Below the pieces are notes generated by a model, which was not told where the DNA came from, ran no database searches, and saw only the letters and a program-made list of their open reading frames with translations. Position numbers and translations under genes: made by a program. DNA of 64,000 nucleotides from Marivita lacus. GTDB lineage: Bacteria > Pseudomonadota > Alphaproteobacteria > Rhodobacterales > Rhodobacteraceae. Below, piece after piece: positions 17,485-25,972 of the stretch; within the stretch, counting starts at the first letter, position 1, and every line of letters starts with the position of its first letter. The stretch covers positions 186,001 to 250,000 of the forward strand of contig NZ_BMFC01000004.1 of assembly GCF_014637725.1 (NCBI RefSeq), read 5' to 3'.

Positions 17485-19272
17485 TCAGTTCGAGGTGTTG
17501 ATGATGCCCGTCAAATGCCGCGTTTCGACCTCGGGACGCAAGCCCAGAAGCGGCGCGATGCGGCGGATCATTTCGGCCGCCACAGGAACAGCTGTCCATC
17601 CAGCCGTCCGCCGCGGCTTGGTGCCGCTGGTCTCGACCGGTTCGTCCAGCGTGACGATCAGCACGTATTTCGGATCATTGCTTGGAAAGACCGACGCGAA
17701 GGTGTTGATCACCTTGTCATCGTAATAGCCGCCACCCCGCGCCTTGGGCTTGTCCGCCGTGCCGGTCTTGCCGCCCACCGCGTAGCCCGGCACCTCGCCA
17801 AAGCTGGCGGTGCCTTCTGTCACGACCTTGCGCAGCATGTCGACGGATTGCCGCGCGGTTGTCTCGGACATCAGGCGCGGTCCAAGGCGTGGGCCGGTCT
17901 GCCGCAGCAGCGTGGGTTCCACCTTGAAGCCGCCATTGGCAATCGCCGCATAGCCCGCGGCAAGGTGCATCGGGCTGGACGACAGCCCGTGACCATAGGA
18001 AATGGTCACCGTCGACAGTTCGGTCCAGCGCTTCGGCAAAAGCGGCTTGCCGCCCTGCGCCTCGACGATCTCCAGCGGCGTCGCATCAAAGAACCCCAGC
18101 CCCTTGAGGAATTCCTGCTGCCGCTCTGCACCGATCGCCAGCGCCAGACGCCCGGTCCCCCGGTTCGAGCTTTTGACGATGATATCCGACACCGACAGGG
18201 GCCCGTAATTCTTGTTCTGGAACTCCCCGATCGGAAACCCGCCCACCCGCATGGGACCAGAGGTGTCGATCACCGTCTCCGGACCGACCAGACCCAGTTC
18301 AAGCGCCTGTGCCGACGTGAATACCTTGAAGGTCGATCCCAGCTCGTAAACCCCCTGCACCGCACGGTTGAACAGCGGGCTGTCGGCTGCTTCGCCTTGG
18401 GTCAAGGGGCGTGGCCGGTCGTTCGGATCGAAATCCGGCAGCGAGGCAATCGCGATCACCTCGCCGGTGTAGATGTCCATCAGGATGCTCGCCGCACCCT
18501 TGGCATTCATCAGGTTCATGCCGCCCTGCAGCACGCGCTCGGTCGCCGCCTGAATGGTCAGGTCCAGCGACAGCACCAGCGGCGCGCCTTCACGGGCGGG
18601 ATCACGCAACTGTTCGTCAAAGAACTTCTCGACCCCCGCGGTGCCGATAACTTCAGCAGAATGAACACCTTCACGGCCAAAGCTCGCGCCGCCCAGCACA
18701 TGCGCCGCCAGGGCACCATTGGGATACAGCCGCATCTCGCGCGGCCCGAAAAGCAGCCCCGGCTCGCCGATGTCATGCACGCGCTGTTTCTGCTCGGGGC
18801 TGAGTTTTTTGCGCACCCACAAGAACTTGCGCTTGCCAGTGAAGTCTTCACGCAAACGGTCTTCGTTAAGCTCTGGAAAAATCTTGACCAATTCCGCTGC
18901 GGTGCGGATCGGGTCCACCATCTGCTGCGGATGCGCGTAAAGCGAAAAGGTCTCCATGTTGGTCGCAAGAATGCGTCCCTGCCGGTCCACGATATCGGCG
19001 CGGCTGGCGATGATCGACGCACCCGACGCCTGCGCGCGCGGCTCTTCCGGCTCGGACGCGGCCAGCGTGCCCATGCGCGCACCGACAACGACAAAAGCGC
19101 AAAAGAACATCACCGCCATGACCAGCAACCGCCCCTCGGCCCGCGACCGCGCCCTGTCGCGCATCTGTTCGTGGCGGATGCGCAGGTTCTCGCGCTCGAT
19201 GGCGTCGGGGTTTTCCCCCTTGCGCCGCGCGTCGAGGATTTGCGCAAGCGGTCGAAGCGGCGTGCGGATCAT
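17485..19272 (-). CDS. ftsI: Septal peptidoglycan transpeptidase FtsI (PBP3 class)
   Basis: A 595-residue class B penicillin-binding protein. One N-terminal membrane anchor (LLVMAVMFFCAFVVVGARMG, about residues 48-67) is followed by the pedestal domain. The transpeptidase motifs are S-T-F-K (near residue 315), S-S-N (near 367) and K-T-G-T (near 501). It cross-links septal peptidoglycan with FtsW in the divisome. The start overlaps the ftsL stop by 4 bases. Confidence 0.96.
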   Translation of the reverse strand: MIRTPLRPLAQILDARRKGENPDAIERENLRIRHEQMRDRARSRAEGRLLVMAVMFFCAFVVVGARMGTLAASEPEEPRAQASGASIIASRADIVDRQGRILATNMETFSLYAHPQQMVDPIRTAAELVKIFPELNEDRLREDFTGKRKFLWVRKKLSPEQKQRVHDIGEPGLLFGPREMRLYPNGALAAHVLGGASFGREGVHSAEVIGTAGVEKFFDEQLRDPAREGAPLVLSLDLTIQAATERVLQGGMNLMNAKGAASILMDIYTGEVIAIASLPDFDPNDRPRPLTQGEAADSPLFNRAVQGVYELGSTFKVFTSAQALELGLVGPETVIDTSGPMRVGGFPIGEFQNKNYGPLSVSDIIVKSSNRGTGRLALAIGAERQQEFLKGLGFFDATPLEIVEAQGGKPLLPKRWTELSTVTISYGHGLSSSPMHLAAGYAAIANGGFKVEPTLLRQTGPRLGPRLMSETTARQSVDMLRKVVTEGTASFGEVPGYAVGGKTGTADKPKARGGGYYDDKVINTFASVFPSNDPKYVLIVTLDEPVETSGTKPRRTAGWTAVPVAAEMIRRIAPLLGLRPEVETRHLTGIINTSN

Positions 19273-19616
19273 GGTTCTTGCGCTCCCGCGCTGGAAATCT
19301 CGACCGGGTCGGTGATGGGCAGCTCGGGTGGCTGCGGGAACGCGATCTGGTCAACGCGCCCGAACTGGTCCGGCTCGAACGGCATCAGCCCCAGCCGCTC
19401 GAAATTGACCTCGGCCAGATCACGCAGCCGGTCCGGGCGGTTCAGATAGGCCCATTCGGCCCTGAGCACTGCAAGGCGCGCCCGCGCCTGACCGATCTCG
19501 GCCCGCACCGCCTGCGCTTCGCCCAAAGCGGCCTGCGTCTTGTAATTCTCGTGATACGCCCAGAACGCCGCCGCGATGACGGACAGGAATGTCAGGACAT
19601 ACAGCAGGGAACGCAT
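19269..19616 (-). CDS. ftsL: Cell division protein FtsL
   Basis: A 115-residue bitopic protein: one membrane segment at residues 2-20 (RSLLYVLTFLSVIAAAFWAY), then a periplasmic coiled coil (AALGEAQAVRAEIGQARARLAVLRAEW) and a LNRPDRLRDLAEVNFERLGLMP block. The size and position between rsmH and ftsI match FtsL, which bridges FtsB and FtsI/FtsW. It overlaps rsmH by 1 base and ftsI by 4. Confidence 0.9.
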   Translation of the reverse strand: MRSLLYVLTFLSVIAAAFWAYHENYKTQAALGEAQAVRAEIGQARARLAVLRAEWAYLNRPDRLRDLAEVNFERLGLMPFEPDQFGRVDQIAFPQPPELPITDPVEISSAGAQEP

Positions 19617-20605
19617 CAGCGGTCTTCCTTCAATTGCGGCAGGGCGATCTGCCCTGCGTCGATCTCGCCCGAGGGGGCATCCGTACGCCGCGCCACGCGC
19701 AGCTTGGCCGATCGCGACCGCGGATTGACAGCCAACTCGTCATCATCCGGACCCACCGCCTTGCGGGTCACGATCTGGAACGCCGGGGTGTCTTCCTCGA
19801 TTTCGGGCGCATAGCGGTTGGCCCGCCCCGATTGTCCGCCGCGCGCCTGCAGGAACCGCTTGACCATCCGGTCCTCGACCGAATGAAAGCTGACCACCGC
19901 AAGCAATCCGCCGGGTTTCAACGCCCGCTCCGCCGCCATCAGCCCGCGCATCAGCGCGCCGTATTCGTCATTCACCGCGATCCGCAGCGCCTGAAAACTC
20001 CGCGTTGCCGGGTGCGACTGCCCCGGCTTGGGACGCGGCAGGCAGGATTCCACGATCCGCGTCAGCTCCAGCGTCCGGGTGATCGGCGCCACCTTGCGCG
20101 CCGCGACAATCGCCTTGGCGATCCGCCGCGACGCACGTTCTTCGCCGTAGGTATAGAGAATGTCAGCGATATCGAACTCGTCCGCAGTGTTCACGATATC
20201 CGCAGCCGATGGCCCGTCCTGCCCCATCCGCATGTCCAGAGGGCCGTCGCGCATGAAGGAAAACCCGCGCTCTGCCAGATCAAGCTGCATCGACGACACA
20301 CCGAGATCCAGAACCACACCGTCCACATCCGACGCGATCTGGTCCATCTCGGCAAAATTCGCGCGGTGCAACTCGATCCGGCCATCAAACTCCGGCAACC
20401 ACGCCGACGCCATCTCATGCGCCAGCGGATCACGGTCGATGCCGATGACCTTGTCAGCCCCCGCCCCGATCAGCCCGCGCGCATAGCCGCCCGCGCCAAA
20501 GGTGCCGTCCACCCAGACGCCTTCGACCGGCGCCACCGCCCGCAGGAGCGGCGCAAGAAGGACGGGAATGTGAGGGTCGGCGGAAGGGTTGGAAGCGGCA
20601 GACAT
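19616..20605 (-). CDS. rsmH: 16S rRNA (cytosine-1402-N4-)-methyltransferase RsmH (MraW)
   Basis: A 329-residue SAM-dependent methyltransferase: [10 protein letters not shown] at the N-terminus, SAM motif [25 protein letters not shown], then [21 protein letters not shown] and the [20 protein letters not shown] block. It methylates N4 of C1402 in the 30S P site. It is the second gene of the dcw cluster, 6 bases after mraZ. Confidence 0.97.
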   Translation of the reverse strand: MSAASNPSADPHIPVLLAPLLRAVAPVEGVWVDGTFGAGGYARGLIGAGADKVIGIDRDPLAHEMASAWLPEFDGRIELHRANFAEMDQIASDVDGVVLDLGVSSMQLDLAERGFSFMRDGPLDMRMGQDGPSAADIVNTADEFDIADILYTYGEERASRRIAKAIVAARKVAPITRTLELTRIVESCLPRPKPGQSHPATRSFQALRIAVNDEYGALMRGLMAAERALKPGGLLAVVSFHSVEDRMVKRFLQARGGQSGRANRYAPEIEEDTPAFQIVTRKAVGPDDDELAVNPRSRSAKLRVARRTDAPSGEIDAGQIALPQLKEDR

Positions 20606-20611
20606 GTCTGA

Positions 20612-21121
20612 TCAGCCCCCCGGCTGCTGATCCAGGAAGATGAGCGGATCGACATCGTCGGGCAACTCGTCGAGCCACTCGTCGGTCGCAGCCTGCTCCT
20701 CTGCCTCGAAGATTTCGGGATTCCAGATCTGGAACGTGTCGCCCGCACCGATAAAGAACGCCTCGGTCGACAGCCCGATCTTCTCGCGCAGCTTGGCGGG
20801 CAGCACCAGACGCCCGGTCTCGTCAACGCTGGTCGCGTGTGATTGCCCGTTGAACAGGCGTTGCAGCATCTTGCGCTCGACCGACCCACGCGGGAGCGCC
20901 TCGATCTTCTCGTCCACCTCTTCGATGGCCGCGACGGTATAGCATTCAAGGTATTTGCGGCGCTTGTCGCCATAGACGATGACCAGTTCGGGGTGCTGAC
21001 CTTCGGTAAACGCCGGATCGCCAGCCTCAAGCACACGGCGAAACGAGGCCGGGATAGACACCCTGCCCTTGCCATCAACCTTGTGATGACTTTCACCTCT
21101 GAACCTTAGCCTGCGGCTCAC
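20612..21121 (-). CDS. mraZ: Transcriptional regulator MraZ
   Basis: A 169-residue protein with two SpoVT/AbrB-like repeats: RGESHHKVDGKGRVSIPASFR near the N-terminus and ATSVDETGRLVLPAKLREKIGL in the second half. MraZ binds direct repeats upstream of its own operon and regulates the dcw genes. GTG 21121 (V-S-R-R-L-R-F-R-G-E-S) matches the family N-terminus; a reading from 21187 would start within the loop of a large hairpin. An acidic tail (about 145-169) is longer than in E. coli MraZ. Confidence 0.92.
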   Translation of the reverse strand: MSRRLRFRGESHHKVDGKGRVSIPASFRRVLEAGDPAFTEGQHPELVIVYGDKRRKYLECYTVAAIEEVDEKIEALPRGSVERKMLQRLFNGQSHATSVDETGRLVLPAKLREKIGLSTEAFFIGAGDTFQIWNPEIFEAEEQAATDEWLDELPDDVDPLIFLDQQPGG

Positions 21122-21154
21122 TGCCCTACCGGTCCTTTCACCACGATGATCCCT

Positions 21155-21217
21155 GGAAACGGAAACGGCGGGTTGATCTGCTGCCACTGATCAACCCGCC
21201 GTCCGTGTCCCGTTTCC
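21155..21217 (-). promoter_or_regulatory. Large inverted repeat in the mraZ leader
   Basis: Arms 21166-21178 and 21189-21201 (CGGCGGGTTGATC and its exact reverse complement) flank a 10-base loop. A second outer pair, 21155-21162 and 21210-21217 (GGAAACGG / CCGTTTCC), extends the structure. It ends 34 bases before the mraZ start. It could be an operator or a leader hairpin; no U-run follows on the mraZ strand, so it is not a simple terminator. Confidence 0.7.
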
Positions 21218-21800
21218 GGGAAGTCCGACTGCGCGCGCCACCTGGGGGGATGTCTGCTCGCCCGCGCGCCGGATCTCTGTCGTCAGATGAAAGCGGGTGC
21301 CTGTATGAAACCTGCTTTTTTTATAATTTGGATACCGCGTCGAGGTCTGTGCGCCTCGTTTGCCGTTCCTGCTCTCATCTCGTAAGACAGGGATGCCATG
21401 GGAAAGCATGGGTCGCAACAGTTTTTTTATGGGAATTCACGCCTACATGCTGCTAGCAAAGTCTGGCTGGAACCACATCTGGTAGTAAATTATTTCAATT
21501 TCGTCAAAATACACCGCATGATGCGAATTCGACCACAACATATAGCGCATCCATTGGCGCAGGATCAATGCCCATAATTTCCCACAGCCGCAAGAAACAA
21601 ACCAAGAACATTACAAATCCGAAACAAACTTACCCGTCAAAATCGCTCATTTTCAGGGAAATCCATCCGAATCACTCATTTGGTTCGACATGTCGCAGGC
21701 CCGTGGCCCCACCCGTCCCATCAATTCCCATGCCCATCCCGTCCCTGCCCTCGGATCGGCAATGCTTGCAATGCATGTCGCCCGGTTGTACGCCAAAACC
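21218..21800. other. Intergenic region between mraZ and the cobalamin riboswitch, no gene seen
   Basis: This stretch is more AT-rich than its surroundings and should hold the divergent promoters for the dcw cluster (minus strand) and the B12 operon (plus strand). I find no convincing ORF, RNA gene or clear promoter boxes. A weak hairpin (GCGGGT...ACCTGC followed by seven T, near 21289-21322) has no obvious upstream transcript to stop. Confidence 0.6.
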
Positions 21801-21957
21801 GTCATGGTCCGGGCAATCCCCGGTGAAAAGGGAACGTGGTGCAACGCCACGACTGCCCCCGCAACTGTAAGCGGCGAGCGTGTTCGGCATATGCCACTGG
21901 GAAACCGGGAAGGCCCGAGCCACGCAAAGACCCGCAAGTCAGGAGACCTGCCGTGAC
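21801..21957 (+). promoter_or_regulatory. Cobalamin riboswitch
   Basis: An adenosylcobalamin-type aptamer. P1 pairs GTCATGG (21801-21807) with CCGTGAC (21951-21957, one G-U). Conserved core strings include GGTGAAAAGGGAAC (21822-21835), CGACTGCCCCCGCAACTG (21850-21867) and the B12 box AGTCAGGAGACCTGCC (about 21937-21952). Downstream hairpins (GACGGT/ACCGTC, then CTTTGGG-TAGG-CCCAAAG at 22025-22042) lie before the Shine-Dalgarno of btuC and could form the switching platform. It should repress the btuCDF-exbBDD-tonB operon when B12 is plentiful. Confidence 0.95.
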
Positions 21958-22075
21958 AGATCACCCTACACTCGCGCGGGGCGCGCGGGATGTGACGGTA
22001 CTCCGGCGTGGTGACAGTCACCGTCTTTGGGTAGGCCCAAAGGCATGATATGTTGTTCGCGCGGGAGGCAGAGCG

Positions 22076-23056
22076 GTGAAGCTCTTTATTGCGCTGACGG
22101 GTCTGACGGGGGGGATGTTCCTGGCATCGCTCTTTGTCGGCTACGCGGCGATTTCGGTGCCCGAAGGTCTTGCCGCGCTGTTCGGACAGGGCAATCCTCT
22201 TCATGTCACCGTCATGCAAGACATCCGCCTGCCCCGCACGCTGCTGGCCGCGATGATCGGCGTGTCGCTGGGTCTGTCCGGTGCCGCGATGCAGGGCTTT
22301 CTGCGCAATCCACTGGCCGAACCGGGGCTGATCGGCGTGTCCGGTTCTGCCGCCCTTGGCGCCGTGATCGCCCTGCAAACCGGGTTTGCCGCTGCATTCT
22401 TCCTTGCCTTGCCGATCACCGCGCTTGGCTTTGCCGGGGTGGCAGTCGGGCTGATCCTGCTGCTTGCCGGTCCGCGCGGATCGTCGCTCACCCTCATTCT
22501 TGCAGGCATCGCCGTGTCCGCCTTTGCCGCAGCCCTCACCTCATTGACGCTGAACCTGTCGCCCAACCCCTACGCCGCGTCCGAGATCATGTTCTGGATG
22601 ATGGGTTCCGTCGCCAACCGCGCGATGAGCCATGTCTGGCTGGCACTGCCGATCATGGCACTGGGCTGGCTGGCGCTGGCGGGTCTGGGGCGCGGCCTTG
22701 ACGCGCTGACGCTGGGCGAAGATGCCGCCGAGGCAATGGGCATCTCGCTCTCTGGCCTGCGCGTGCAACTGCTCTTCGGTACCGCCGCCGCTGTCGGGGC
22801 CGCCACTGCCGTTGCTGGCGCGGTTGGCTTTGTCGGGCTGGTGGTGCCGCATATCCTGCGCCGCTTTGCCCATGGCCGCCCCTCCACACTGCTCTGGGCC
22901 TCCGCTCTTGGCGGCGCCGCCATGCTTCTGGCCGCCGATCTGGTGACCCGGCTGGTGCTGCCCGAACGTGACCTCAAACTCGGCGTCGTCATGGCCCTGA
23001 TCGGCGCGCCGCTCTTCCTGCACCTCATATACAAGACACGGAGGGAGTTTGCATGA
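22076..23056 (+). CDS. btuC: Cobalamin ABC transporter permease (FecCD/BtuC family)
   Basis: A 326-residue polytopic permease of the FecCD family (about ten membrane helices), with RLPRTLLAAMIGVSLGLSGAAMQG and the C-terminal VPHILRRFAHG plus LGVVMALIGAPLFLHL blocks. The family alone cannot separate B12 from siderophore transport, but the cobalamin riboswitch immediately upstream makes B12 (or cobinamide) the likely substrate. GTG start at 22076, preceded by GGGAGGCAGAGCG. It overlaps btuD by 4 bases. Confidence 0.9.
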   Translation: MKLFIALTGLTGGMFLASLFVGYAAISVPEGLAALFGQGNPLHVTVMQDIRLPRTLLAAMIGVSLGLSGAAMQGFLRNPLAEPGLIGVSGSAALGAVIALQTGFAAAFFLALPITALGFAGVAVGLILLLAGPRGSSLTLILAGIAVSAFAAALTSLTLNLSPNPYAASEIMFWMMGSVANRAMSHVWLALPIMALGWLALAGLGRGLDALTLGEDAAEAMGISLSGLRVQLLFGTAAAVGAATAVAGAVGFVGLVVPHILRRFAHGRPSTLLWASALGGAAMLLAADLVTRLVLPERDLKLGVVMALIGAPLFLHLIYKTRREFA

Positions 23057-23811
23057 CGCTCCTGTCGGTGCAGAACCTCACCGTGCGGCGCGGCGAATGT
23101 CCCGTGGTGGATGCGGCTTCGTTCAGCATCGGCCCGGGCGAATGTGTCGGCCTGATCGGCCCCAACGGCGCGGGCAAGACCTCGCTTCTGCGCGGCGCTC
23201 TGGGCCTCTTGCCGTTTGAGGGGACCAGCAGCCTTGCAGCCCTCCCCCCCAGACAGCGCGCCGCGCAGGCCGCATGGCTTCCGCAGACCCGCGAAATCGC
23301 GTGGCCCATGTCGGTCGAACGCATCGTGGCCCTTGGCCGTCTGCCCTACCTCGCCCGTGGCGCGCGCCTCAGCCCTGCGGATCAAGGCGCGGTCGATGCC
23401 GCCCTCAGCCGCATGGGGTTGCAGAATTTCCGCACCCGCCTGGCCACCGCCCTCTCGGGGGGCGAACAGGCCCGCGTGTTGATCGCACGCACCTTGGCAC
23501 AGGACACGCCGCTCCTGATGGCGGACGAACCCATCGCAGGGCTCGACCCCGCCGCCCAGATCGCCACGCTTCAGGTGTTCGAGGCCCTGGCGCAGGAAGG
23601 CCGCGCCGTGCTGACCTCGCTGCATGACCTGTCTCTGGCCGGGCGCTACTGCACCCGGCTCATCATGATGGGCGCAGGCCGCATCGTCGCCGATGGCCCG
23701 CCTGACAAGATCCTGACCGCCGAAAGGCTGGCCGAGGTGTTTCACCTGCACGCCAATATCGTGCCAACGCCACACGGCCCGCTGGTGCAACCGCTCGGAG
23801 TGATCGCATGA
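23053..23811 (+). CDS. btuD: Cobalamin ABC transporter ATP-binding protein
   Basis: A 252-residue ABC ATPase: Walker A GPNGAGKTSLL, Q-loop LPQTREIAWPMS, signature LSGGEQARVLIARTLAQ, Walker B LLMADEPIAGLD, and H-loop LTSLHDLSLA. It powers import with BtuC. It overlaps both btuC and btuF by ATGA junctions. Confidence 0.92.
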   Translation: MTLLSVQNLTVRRGECPVVDAASFSIGPGECVGLIGPNGAGKTSLLRGALGLLPFEGTSSLAALPPRQRAAQAAWLPQTREIAWPMSVERIVALGRLPYLARGARLSPADQGAVDAALSRMGLQNFRTRLATALSGGEQARVLIARTLAQDTPLLMADEPIAGLDPAAQIATLQVFEALAQEGRAVLTSLHDLSLAGRYCTRLIMMGAGRIVADGPPDKILTAERLAEVFHLHANIVPTPHGPLVQPLGVIA

Positions 23812-24596
23812 CTGCCCCGCAGCGCATCGTTTGCCTGACCGAGGAAACGGTCGAAACGCTCTACCTGCTGGGGCAGGAAGACCGGATCGTCGGCGTCACA
23901 GGCTATGCCGTGCGCCCCAAACGCGTGCGGCAGGAAAAGCCCCGCGTCGGTGCCTTCACCTCTGCCGACATTCCCAAGATCCTCGCGCTGCGCCCCGATC
24001 TGGTGCTCACCTTCTCGGACCTGCAAGCCGACATCGCCGCCCAGTTGATCCGCGAAGGGGTCGAGGTCATGGCCTTCAACCAGCGCGATGTGGCGGGCAT
24101 CCTGCGGATGATCCGCATGCTGGGCCGCCTGACCGATTGCACCGACCGCGCCGAGGCACTGGCCCAAGGCTTCGAGACCCGCATCGCGGAGTTGCGCGCC
24201 AACGCGCCCGCACACCGCCCCCGCGTCTATTTCGAGGAATGGGACGAGCCGATGATCACCAGCATCGGCTGGGCCTCCGACCTGATCGACATCGCAGGTG
24301 GCACCGATTGTTTCGCTCATCTGCGCCACCAGGCGTCGGCAAAGGACCGTATTGTGACGTCTGAAGACGTGATCAAGGCCGCGCCCGACGTCATTGTCGC
24401 CTCATGGTGTGGCAAGAAGGTGAGACCCGAAAAGATCGCCGCGCGCCCCGGGTGGGACGCGATCCCGGCGGTGGCATCGGGCCGCATCGTCGAAATCAAG
24501 TCCCCCCTGATCCTGCAACCCGGCCCCGCCGCCCTGAGCGACGGGCTTGACGCCATGATCGCCGCAATCTTCCCCAAGGACGTCCCGCCATGCTGA
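23808..24596 (+). CDS. btuF: Cobalamin-binding protein (BtuF-like) without a signal peptide
   Basis: A 262-residue cluster A-II periplasmic-binding-fold protein: RIVCLTEETVETLYLLGQEDRIVGVT at the start, PDLVLTFSDLQADIAAQLIREG, and the C-terminal APDVIVASWCGKKVR block. BtuF presents B12 to BtuCD in the periplasm, but this reading begins directly at the mature-domain strand with no hydrophobic leader, and the ATGA overlap with btuD leaves no space for one. Either export is unusual or the protein acts in the cytoplasm. It overlaps exbB by 7 bases. Confidence 0.85.
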   Translation: MTAPQRIVCLTEETVETLYLLGQEDRIVGVTGYAVRPKRVRQEKPRVGAFTSADIPKILALRPDLVLTFSDLQADIAAQLIREGVEVMAFNQRDVAGILRMIRMLGRLTDCTDRAEALAQGFETRIAELRANAPAHRPRVYFEEWDEPMITSIGWASDLIDIAGGTDCFAHLRHQASAKDRIVTSEDVIKAAPDVIVASWCGKKVRPEKIAARPGWDAIPAVASGRIVEIKSPLILQPGPAALSDGLDAMIAAIFPKDVPPC

Positions 24597-25219
24597 CCCG
24601 GATCACCGATTTCCTGAACATCGGCGGCCCCGCGCTCTGGGTCATCGCCGGGCTGAGCGTGGTGACACTGGGCCTCATCCTGTGGAAACTCTGGCGGCTG
24701 ACGCTCATGGGCGCATGGCGGCGCGGCGCGACCGAGGCCGCGGTGGGTCAGTGGCAGATCGGCCAATATGACACTGCCCTTGCCAGTTTGCACAATCGCA
24801 CCGGCCTGCGCGCCCGCGTCGTCAAGACCGCAATGCAGGCCGCGCGCACCCTGCCCGTCGAAGATGCCCGCGACGAGACCGCCCGCGTCGCGCGTGGCGC
24901 GCTGATGGACGCGGGCAGCGGCTTGCGCGCACTCGACCTGATCGCCACGATCGCGCCGTTGGTCGGTCTGCTCGGTACCGTTCTGGGCATGATCGACGCG
25001 TTCCAGGCGTTGCAGGACAGCGGCGCGCGCGCTGATCCATCAGCCCTCGCCGGTGGCATCTGGGAGGCGCTTCTGACGACCGCCGCAGGCATGGCCGTGG
25101 CGATCCCGGCGTCCATGGCGCTCAGTTGGTTCGACAGCATCAATGACCGCCTCGCGCATGATTTCGACGATCTTGCCACCCGCGTTCTTATCCGCGCAAA
25201 CAGGGGAAGCGATGCTTGA
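24590..25219 (+). CDS. exbB: ExbB/TolQ/MotA-family proton channel protein
   Basis: A 209-residue membrane protein with three predicted helices: about 13-33 (ALWVIAGLSVVTLGLILWKL), 123-145 (LDLIATIAPLVGLLGTVLGMIDAF) and 163-185 (WEALLTTAAGMAVAIPASMAL). The second and third carry the ExbB family core GLLGTVLGM and LLTTAAGMAVAIP. It forms the pentameric proton channel that energises TonB. Position 3' of btuF under the cobalamin riboswitch indicates a TonB motor dedicated to B12 uptake. Confidence 0.9.
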   Translation: MLTRITDFLNIGGPALWVIAGLSVVTLGLILWKLWRLTLMGAWRRGATEAAVGQWQIGQYDTALASLHNRTGLRARVVKTAMQAARTLPVEDARDETARVARGALMDAGSGLRALDLIATIAPLVGLLGTVLGMIDAFQALQDSGARADPSALAGGIWEALLTTAAGMAVAIPASMALSWFDSINDRLAHDFDDLATRVLIRANRGSDA

Positions 25220-25586
25220 GCTGAACCACCAGACACGCCGCCGCCGCATCGGGTTGACCCCGATGGTCGACGTGGTGTTCCTCTTGCTGGTCTTCTTCAT
25301 GCTCGCCGCGCGGTTCGGCGTGACGGACGCGATCCCGGTCACGCTCTCGGGCGGCGCGGCGCAGTCCTATGACGGCCCGCCCCGACTTGTGACGGTCCTG
25401 CCCGACGCGCTTCGGGTCAACGGCATCGACGTGGCCGATCCGGTGGCGGCCTTGACCCCGCTGATGGGCACCCCGACCGACATCATCCTGTTGCGCCCGC
25501 GCGACGGTGCGTCCGTGCAACACCTGCTGGACGCGATGGGCAGTCTGCGTGCGGCGGGCTGGTCCAATCTCGTGGTGCTGGAATGA
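25212..25586 (+). CDS. exbD: ExbD/TolR-family protein (first copy, Asp present)
   Basis: A 124-residue single-pass protein. The membrane helix LTPMVDVVFLLLVFFMLAARF carries the conserved proton-relay Asp (D20). The periplasmic domain ends with VQHLLDAMGSLRAAGWSNLVVL, typical of ExbD. MLELNHQ at 25212 is preferred to a longer reading that lies inside exbB, giving an 8-base overlap. Confidence 0.88.
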   Translation: MLELNHQTRRRRIGLTPMVDVVFLLLVFFMLAARFGVTDAIPVTLSGGAAQSYDGPPRLVTVLPDALRVNGIDVADPVAALTPLMGTPTDIILLRPRDGASVQHLLDAMGSLRAAGWSNLVVLE

Positions 25587-25972
25587 GACAGCGTCCGCTC
25601 ATCGCGCCGAGGTCTCGGCGCTCCTCGCGCGAACCGGTCGTGCCGATGATCAACGTGGTGTTCCTGCTGCTGATCTTCTTCCTGATGACCGCGCAGATCG
25701 TCCCCCCCGCGCCTTTCGACGTGACCCTGCCCCAAGCCACCGCAGACGAGGACGCAGGCCAGACCGCGCTTTACATCAGCGCCGAGGGTGAGATCGCGTT
25801 CGAAACCGCGCGCGGCGACGCCGCCCTTGCACAAGCTGTCGCCGCCAGTGGCGATGCGCCCTTGCGCCTGCACGCCGATGCCGCCTTGCCCGCCGCGACG
25901 CTCGCACGGGTGCTGGGTCAACTGACCGCGCAGGGTGCCACCCGCGTCGAGATCGTGACGGAGGGCGGCTGA
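25583..25972 (+). CDS. exbD: ExbD/TolR-family protein (second copy, Asn at the proton-relay position)
   Basis: A 129-residue ExbD homologue with helix VPMINVVFLLLIFFLMTAQ. At the position where ExbD/TolR proteins have the essential Asp (D20 in the neighbouring copy) this one has Asn (N24, codon AAC at 25652-25654). The periplasmic domain (LARVLGQLTAQGATRVEIVTEG) is otherwise normal. It overlaps the first exbD by 4 bases and tonB by 1 base. It may be a non-protonatable partner in an ExbB pentamer with mixed ExbD subunits. Confidence 0.86.
   Translation: MRQRPLIAPRSRRSSREPVVPMINVVFLLLIFFLMTAQIVPPAPFDVTLPQATADEDAGQTALYISAEGEIAFETARGDAALAQAVAASGDAPLRLHADAALPAATLARVLGQLTAQGATRVEIVTEGG

Noticed and set aside
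21568-22048. Short plus-strand frames in the mraZ-btuC gap
   Set aside because: They overlap the cobalamin riboswitch or lack ribosome-binding sites and recognisable sequence.
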